Below the pieces are notes generated by a model. The model made no database searches and was not told the origin of the DNA. It saw nothing but the letters and a program-made list of their open reading frames with translations. A DNA stretch of 11,167 nt from positions 1 to 11,167 of the forward strand of contig CALGIH010000311.1 in assembly GCA_937916035.1 (NCBI GenBank). The letters run 5' to 3'. The position numbers and the translations under genes are program-made. This DNA comes from an uncultured Lacinutrix sp. Its GTDB lineage: Bacteria > Bacteroidota > Bacteroidia > Flavobacteriales > Flavobacteriaceae. Shown here piece after piece: positions 6,765-11,167 of the stretch; position 1 is the stretch's first letter; every line of letters starts with the position of its first letter.

Positions 6765-7247
6765 ATGGCATTACATAAGTTACTTGAAGATGATTTTGAT
6801 GATGATGCGTATTCATTATTGGCCATTCATTGTGATTCGGATGACTTTCGTTTAGCGTATCTATTAAATCAATATTTAAATATTAATTTAAAGCGATGCG
6901 TCTATGATTTGGATGTTAAATATACAACAGCATCTTACTCAATTTACGAATGGAAAAACCTAAACAAGCAAACAATGTGGAGCTTGGTAGAAAACATTTT
7001 TAAAAGAGAAGAAGAAAGTTTAGCAAGTTCGGGTTCGCTGTTTAATACAGCATCAAAAGTTATTAAAACCTATAATTTAATTCCGGAGTATAAAAAAGTA
7101 AATTATTTTCTTAAAATAGAAAATGACGATAATAACATAGATATAAAAAGTATCATCCATAAAATTCAGAAAATACCACAAGTAGTTACTGTATATGATG
7201 TCGATGCAATTACTTTGAAATCAAAAAACAATCTAATATTCAATTAA
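6765..7247 (+). CDS. IPExxxVDY family protein, function unknown
   Basis: A 160-aa soluble protein with no signal peptide or membrane segment, recognised from the family's namesake motif, here IPEYKKVNY (107-115, with Asn where the family name has Asp). The N-terminal third is acidic (LEDDFDDDAY, residues 7-16) and is followed by a hydrophobic/aromatic core; DFRLAYLLNQYLNI (27-40) looks helical. No catalytic motif is visible. The family is known from Bacteroidota and uncharacterised. The last base of its stop codon is the first base of the pyruvate kinase ATG (TAATG), so the two are co-transcribed and translation is probably coupled, hinting at a link to central metabolism. That link is only inference from position. 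Confidence 0.85.
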   Translation: MALHKLLEDDFDDDAYSLLAIHCDSDDFRLAYLLNQYLNINLKRCVYDLDVKYTTASYSIYEWKNLNKQTMWSLVENIFKREEESLASSGSLFNTASKVIKTYNLIPEYKKVNYFLKIENDDNNIDIKSIIHKIQKIPQVVTVYDVDAITLKSKNNLIFN

Positions 7248-8692
7248 TGCCAATACACAGAAAGAAGACCAAAATTGTAGCCACTTTAGGACCAGCATCA
7301 AGCACCAAAGGAGTGCTAAAAGATATGTTGGAAGCAGGAGTAAATGTATTTAGAATTAATTTTTCACACGCAGATTATAAAGATGTTGTTGAAAGAATAA
7401 AAATGATTCGCGAACTCAACGAAGAATTTGGTTATAATGCAGCAATTCTTGCCGATTTACAAGGACCTAAACTTAGAATTGGGACCATGAAGGAAGAAGT
7501 TGTGGTTAATAAAGGGGATGAAATTATTTTCGCCACAGGCAAACGATTCATGGGGACTAAGAAGCGTGTTTACATGACTTACGAACGTTTTCCGCAAGAC
7601 GCAAAACCTGGTGAACGCATTTTATTAGACGATGGTAAACTCATTTTTGAAGTGGTTTCAACAGACCAGAAAAGTGAAGTTAAAGCACTTGTTATTCAGG
7701 GAGGGCCTTTAAAATCTAAGAAAGGCGTTAATTTACCAACCACCAATATAACGCAACCTGCTCTTACTGAAAAAGACATTGAAGATGCCATTTTTGCAAT
7801 TGGACAAAAGGTAGATTGGATCGCATTATCATTTGTAAGACACGCTGAAGATTTAATGCAACTTCAAGAAATAATCAAAGAACATAGTGAGCATAAAATA
7901 CCAATCATTGCTAAAATTGAAAAACCAGAAGCGGTTGCAAATATCGATAAAATTGTCCCTTATTGTGATGGTTTAATGGTGGCTCGTGGTGATTTAGGTG
8001 TCGAAATTCCAGCACATGAAGTACCATTGATTCAGAAGCAATTAGTGTTAAGAGCAAAGATTGCCAGAATACCTGTAATAATTGCTACACAAATGATGGA
8101 ATCAATGATTACAAGCCTTACGCCAACGCGTGCTGAGGTTAATGATGTGGCTAACTCTGTTATGGATGGAGCAGATGCTGTAATGCTATCTGGCGAAACA
8201 TCTGTTGGAAATTATCCAGTTCAGGTTATTGAGAAAATGAGTAGTATTTTAGAGGCTGTTGAAGATTCTCCACTTATTAAAGTACCTCAATCTCCTCCAC
8301 ACGTTCGCACCAACCGCTACATCACAAAGGCTATTTGCTATCATGCTGCTAATATGGCTAATGAAATAAATGCAAAAGCTATATCAACATTAACCAATAG
8401 TGGTTATACAGCATTTCAAATTTCCGCTTGGAGGCCACAAGCACATATATTAGTATTTACTTCTAATAAACGTATATTAACACAACTTAGCTTGCTTTGG
8501 GGCGTGAAAGCGTTTTATTATGATAAATATGTAAGTACAGACGAAACTATTGAAGATGTAAACGCTATTGCATGTAAAAAGGGTTACTTAGAAGTTGGTG
8601 ATATGCTTATTAGTTTGGTGGCAATGCCAATACAAGATAAAGGAATGGTAAATACGTTAAGGGTTACTGAGATTACTAGTTGTGGTTTTTAG
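7247..8692 (+). CDS. pyk: Pyruvate kinase
   Basis: Makes ATP and pyruvate from phosphoenolpyruvate and ADP, the last step of glycolysis, in the cytoplasm. At 481 aa it has normal length, without the extra C-terminal PEP-utiliser-like domain of Bacillus PykA. It begins with TKIVATLGPAS; Arg36, Asn38, Ser40 and His41 lie in VFRINFSH, Asp70 in ADLQGPKLRIG, the phosphoryl-transfer Lys223 and metal ligand Glu225 in IAKIEKPEA, then ARGDLGVEIP (246-255), TQMMESM (281-287) and PTRAEVNDVANSVMDGADAV (293-312). The B domain (about 75-170) caps the active site, and the C-terminal domain (about 355-481) is where allosteric effectors bind in the family. It overlaps the IPExxxVDY gene by one base. No convincing terminator is seen downstream. 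Confidence 0.97.
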   Translation: MPIHRKKTKIVATLGPASSTKGVLKDMLEAGVNVFRINFSHADYKDVVERIKMIRELNEEFGYNAAILADLQGPKLRIGTMKEEVVVNKGDEIIFATGKRFMGTKKRVYMTYERFPQDAKPGERILLDDGKLIFEVVSTDQKSEVKALVIQGGPLKSKKGVNLPTTNITQPALTEKDIEDAIFAIGQKVDWIALSFVRHAEDLMQLQEIIKEHSEHKIPIIAKIEKPEAVANIDKIVPYCDGLMVARGDLGVEIPAHEVPLIQKQLVLRAKIARIPVIIATQMMESMITSLTPTRAEVNDVANSVMDGADAVMLSGETSVGNYPVQVIEKMSSILEAVEDSPLIKVPQSPPHVRTNRYITKAICYHAANMANEINAKAISTLTNSGYTAFQISAWRPQAHILVFTSNKRILTQLSLLWGVKAFYYDKYVSTDETIEDVNAIACKKGYLEVGDMLISLVAMPIQDKGMVNTLRVTEITSCGF

Positions 8693-8786
8693 GTTTTCGT
8701 TTTATGAAAGGTTATCCGCTTGTGTAAGAAGCCGCGTACCAAGAAATCAATTATAAAATGTATTAGCAAAACGGCACTAATTTTCA

Positions 8787-8942
8787 CTTAAGCTTTAAAC
8801 TAGGCCTTATTTTGTACGACCTAAAATCAGGAGATTTCTACCATGATATTGCTTGTTTTCTACTTTCTCCTTTTTCTATAAATAACGCTATTTCTAGGTC
8901 ATAGTTTTCCGTATTTGCTGTTACATGGTTGTTTTTTTGCCT
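8787..8942 (-). pseudogene. Candidate decayed coding fragment, unidentified
   Basis: On the minus strand a frame without stops runs from 8942 to 8841 (34 codons) and includes the protein-like stretch ENYDLEIALFIEKGESRKQA. It then meets TAG at 8840-8838 and continues in the same frame for 17 more codons (KSPDFRSYKIRPSLKLK) to TGA at 8786-8784. There is no start codon in the frame and an upstream stop lies at 8945-8943. The amphipathic, charged composition looks more like protein than random AT-rich DNA, which suggests the relic of a gene or mobile element. I do not recognise the family, and it may be chance. Confidence 0.3.
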
Positions 8943-9036
8943 CTATATATTAATAAATTATAATTCTGGGAGGTTACAATTATGTTTGCTATTTATAAAA
9001 GAGCATTAGTTCAATCAATTTCTCTCTAGAGAACTC

Positions 9037-9044
9037 TATCTTTG
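9037..9044 (+). promoter_or_regulatory. Bacteroidota -7 promoter element (TATCTTTG) of the radical SAM gene
   Basis: TATCTTTGCAGC matches TAnnTTTG exactly and resembles the elements before pfkB and acpP. It ends only 4 nt before the ATG at 9049, so the predicted transcription start falls on or next to the start codon and the mRNA would be leaderless or nearly so. A 10-bp palindrome (9023-9032) lies 4 nt upstream, within the spacer region, where a repressor could act. No -33 TTTG is clear. Confidence 0.6.
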
Positions 9045-9048
9045 CAGC

Positions 9049-10905
9049 ATGCAACCCAAAATCCTTTTTATTACGCCACCGTTTACACAGCTAAACACAG
9101 CTTATCCGGCAACTGCTTATCTTAAGGGATTTCTGGATGAACACGAGATATCTGTTACACATTGTGATTTAAGTATTGAGTTATTTACCTCCATTTTTAC
9201 AAGCAATTTTCTACGCGCTATTTTTCAGGAGGCAGACGATTTAGAGAATTATTCTTACCCCGAGATTAGCGAAATGAAAGAGCTTTACATCTCTAGGGTT
9301 GATTTGGTTATTGGATTTCTTCAAAAGCAGACTATTGTAACCGCAAATAAAATTTTGGAAACTGATTTTTTACCAAGAAGTCATAGACTATTAAATGTTA
9401 ATACTGGAATTAAATGGGAAGTTGGAGAAATTGGCGTAATAGATAAAGCAAAGCATTATGGAACACTTTTCATTGAAGAGATAGGGGATTTTATTCAAGC
9501 CAATGTGGATGAGTTTTTTGCATTTACTAAATATGCTGAACAAATTGCTACTTCAGCAAGTAGTTTTGATCAATTAGATGAGTTTTTAAGCTTTCAACCC
9601 ACACTCATCGAGGAGGAAATGCTAGATATTCTAGTCGCCAAAATTAAAAAACAGGATCCTAACTTAGTGTGCTTTACGATTCCTTTTCCTGGAAATTTAT
9701 TTGCAGCTTTACGTTGTTCACAATTTATTAAACAGCTTTTTCCTGACATTCAGGTTGCTTTTGGCGGAGGATATTGTAACACAGAATTGCGTTCACTTAC
9801 AGATCCGAGAATTTTTGAATTTGTTGATTTTATTTCATTGGATGATGGTGAAGGACCTTTGCTAAAAATAGTTAGCTATCTTGATGGTAAGGTTGATATA
9901 AATGAACTGGAAAGAACGTTTGTACTAGAAGACAATCAGGTCGTTTACAAGAATAAAATTCCAAACACCATTTATCATCATAAAAACTTACCTGCACCAA
10001 ATTATTCTGGGTTGCCTTTTGATAAATATGTATCATTTTTGGATGTCGTAAATCCCATGCATCGCATGTGGACGGATGCTAGATGGAATAAATTGACTAT
10101 TTCTCATGGCTGCTATTGGAAACAATGTTCGTTTTGTGATGTGAGCTTGGATTATATTGGTAATTACCAAAACACAACGGCAGAGGATTTAGTAGATAAA
10201 ATTGAAAAAATAATTAAGGATACAGGCATTACTGGTTTTCATTTTGTTGATGAAGCTGCTCCGCCTAAAATGTTAAGGGCTTTGTCCATAAAACTGATAG
10301 AGAGAAAGTTAAACATCTCTTGGTGGACGAACATTAGATTCGAAAAGACATTCGACTTTGAATTATGTGAGTTAATGGCAAAATCAGGTTGCATTGCTGT
10401 AACTGGTGGATTGGAAGTAGCCTCAGATAGATTATTGGCTAAAATGAAAAAGGGAGTTGATATAGCCCAAGTTGCTAGAGTTACTAATGTTTTTTCTAAA
10501 AATAATATCATGGTTCATGCCTACCTTATGTATGGTTTTCCCACTCAAACTGAGCAAGAGACCATTGATTCACTCGAGGTTGTGAGACAATTGTTTGAAA
10601 GAGACTGTATTCAGTCTGCATTTTGGCATCTATTCACAACAACGGTTCATAGTCCAATTGGTAAGAATCCTCAAGAATTTGGAATAGAAATAACTGGACC
10701 TGTTTTTGAAGGATTTGCTCAAAACGATTTGTACCACGAAGACCCTCAAGGAGCCGATCATCCTAAATATACTAAAGGATTGAATCTTGCATTAAATGAT
10801 TATTTAAACAAGGCAGGATTCAAAAGAGAATTACAAAATTGGTTCGACTTCCCTATTCTTTCAACCAGTCACTCTAAAGGCCTAATCGAAAGTTTTTTAT
10901 CATAA
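9049..10905 (+). CDS. B12-binding-domain radical SAM protein, substrate unknown
   Basis: A 618-aa cytoplasmic protein of the BchE-like class, in which a cobalamin-binding-type Rossmann domain precedes a radical SAM domain that uses a [4Fe-4S] cluster and S-adenosylmethionine. Residues 3-11 (PKILFITPP) start the first domain, interrupted by a mostly helical insert (about 50-190), and the fold resumes at NLVCFTIPFPG (205-215) and FGGGYCN (238-244). No DxHxxG is present, so any cobalamin would be bound without a His ligand, as in many members. The radical SAM domain (about 345-570) has cluster cysteines 355, 360 and 363 in GCYWKQCSFC, spaced Cx4Cx2C, then FVDEAAPP (399-406), WWTNIRFE (425-432), GGLEVASDRLLAKMKKG (453-469) and YGFPTQTE (495-502). 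The start is kept because ILFITPP must be near the N-terminus. It stands alone; the reaction cannot be deduced. Confidence 0.85.
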   Translation: MQPKILFITPPFTQLNTAYPATAYLKGFLDEHEISVTHCDLSIELFTSIFTSNFLRAIFQEADDLENYSYPEISEMKELYISRVDLVIGFLQKQTIVTANKILETDFLPRSHRLLNVNTGIKWEVGEIGVIDKAKHYGTLFIEEIGDFIQANVDEFFAFTKYAEQIATSASSFDQLDEFLSFQPTLIEEEMLDILVAKIKKQDPNLVCFTIPFPGNLFAALRCSQFIKQLFPDIQVAFGGGYCNTELRSLTDPRIFEFVDFISLDDGEGPLLKIVSYLDGKVDINELERTFVLEDNQVVYKNKIPNTIYHHKNLPAPNYSGLPFDKYVSFLDVVNPMHRMWTDARWNKLTISHGCYWKQCSFCDVSLDYIGNYQNTTAEDLVDKIEKIIKDTGITGFHFVDEAAPPKMLRALSIKLIERKLNISWWTNIRFEKTFDFELCELMAKSGCIAVTGGLEVASDRLLAKMKKGVDIAQVARVTNVFSKNNIMVHAYLMYGFPTQTEQETIDSLEVVRQLFERDCIQSAFWHLFTTTVHSPIGKNPQEFGIEITGPVFEGFAQNDLYHEDPQGADHPKYTKGLNLALNDYLNKAGFKRELQNWFDFPILSTSHSKGLIESFLS

Positions 10906-11042
10906 ACCTTAGATAAAAAGTGATTTCCACCTAAATAAGGATTGCAATTAATAGACTAATTTATATTCAATAAGAATGTTTGCTATAGCTTTTATTTTAT
11001 TCCGTTTCAATAAACTATGTCTTATGTTAAACGCAGTTATTC

Positions 11043-11167
11043 TTACTCTAATTCTATTATTGTTAAATCGTCTAGAATGAAATCTGTGGTTTCTTCATTT
11101 ATTTTTTTAAGACCAAACCATGAGTTTCCAGATAGAGATGCAGTAAAAACAAATTCAAATAATTTTG
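11043..11167 (-). CDS. 3' end of an unidentified convergent gene, truncated by the window edge
   Basis: The minus strand is open from the window end to a TAA at 11045-11043, giving about 40 C-terminal codons. The residues (FTASLSGNSWFGLKK, then TTDFILDDLTIIELE before the stop) alternate hydrophobic and polar like beta strands. The ending DFILDDLTIIEL resembles the last strand of jelly-roll carbohydrate-binding or surface-protein domains, where a motif such as FYIDDI is common. That assignment is inference. The opposite strand is also open here (from an ATG at 11017), but its translation is Ser- and Lys-rich and less protein-like. The gene would converge on the radical SAM gene. No obvious bidirectional terminator is seen in 10906-11042. 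Confidence 0.5.
   Translation of the reverse strand, partial: KLFEFVFTASLSGNSWFGLKKINEETTDFILDDLTIIELE

Larger units (their letters stand above)
8693..9048. other. 356-bp gap between pyk and the radical SAM gene
   Basis: This is the only long gap in the window. From left to right it holds a GC-richer patch (about 8709-8741) with an imperfect inverted repeat around GCTT/AAGC, a decayed minus-strand coding stretch (8787-8942), an A/T-rich stretch, a GGGAGG followed 8 nt later by a 15-codon open frame (8982-9029), a 10-bp palindrome TCTCTAGAGA (9023-9032) and a -7 promoter element (9037-9044). No clear terminator for pyk, no tRNA-like fold and no intact transposase are visible. Confidence 0.6.

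Noticed and set aside
8709..8741. A GC-richer patch with GCCGCGTACC that recalls stretches near group II intron or integron-type elements.
   Set aside because: The expected complementary arm and a domain V-like hairpin are absent, and the repeat is too imperfect to support an attachment site or intron.
8982..9029. A 15-codon open frame preceded at 8 nt by GGGAGG, the only Shine-Dalgarno-like sequence before a start codon that I noticed in the window.
   Set aside because: Bacteroidota starts rarely use such sites, the peptide (MFAIYKRALVQSISL) has no leader-peptide feature, and it ends upstream of the likely promoter.
10239..10511. A 90-codon minus-strand open frame inside the radical SAM gene.
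   Set aside because: It is antisense to the conserved radical SAM core and has no promoter or family likeness.
8982..10986. ATGTTTGCTAT occurs at 8982-8992 and 10976-10986, flanking the radical SAM gene like a target-site duplication.
   Set aside because: An 11-bp match is expected by chance in 11 kb of AT-rich DNA, flanking bases differ, and no terminal inverted repeats or transposase accompany it.
11017..11167. A plus-strand frame open from ATG 11017 to the window end.
   Set aside because: The opposite strand gives a more protein-like sequence with a natural stop; this frame is Ser/Lys-rich with no recognisable pattern and would be its shadow.

Overview
The window looks like a housekeeping segment of a Bacteroidota chromosome, almost certainly a flavobacterium (Flavobacteriaceae). 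The reasons are: strongly AT-rich DNA; no Shine-Dalgarno sequence ahead of any recognised gene; several starts preceded by the Bacteroidota -7 promoter element TAnnTTTG, often as TAnnTTTGCA; a protein of the IPExxxVDY family, which is known from this phylum; an RNase HI fused to a viroplasmin-type domain; and the gene order purN / acpP-fabF-rnc / IPExxxVDY-pyk, which I recognise as typical of the group.

Left part, minus strand (8-4215): reading in the direction of transcription, purN overlaps an RNase HI gene by 8 bp. A PfkB-family kinase with its own TAnnTTTG promoter follows. Last is a long (632 aa) PurF-like amidophosphoribosyltransferase, separated from the kinase by a strong hairpin-plus-U-tract terminator that sits only 21 nt before its start codon. 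PurN is a purine-pathway enzyme and the PurF-like protein is related to the first enzyme of that pathway.

Centre, plus strand (4358-8692): diverging from purN are acyl carrier protein and beta-ketoacyl-ACP synthase II (fatty-acid elongation), then RNase III. A textbook intrinsic-terminator hairpin lies inside the first codons of rnc, which suggests that only part of the abundant acpP-fabF transcription continues into rnc. After a 120-bp gap with a near-consensus promoter comes a two-gene unit: an IPExxxVDY protein of unknown function, 1-bp overlapped (TAATG) with pyruvate kinase.

Right part (8693-11167): this is the less ordinary section. A 356-bp gap contains a decayed, protein-like reading frame on the minus strand and ends in a TAnnTTTG element so close to the next ATG that the mRNA should be leaderless or nearly so. 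The gene there encodes a 618-aa B12-binding-type radical SAM protein of unknown substrate whose cluster motif reads Cx4Cx2C instead of the usual Cx3Cx2C. It is followed by the 3' end of a convergent gene that runs off the window.

I see no CRISPR array, rRNA, tRNA, intact insertion sequence or defence system. Most of the window is conserved core genome. The points most worth a second look are the radical SAM gene and its promoter, the hairpin inside rnc, the hairpin ahead of the PurF-like gene, and the coding relic at about 8787-8942.
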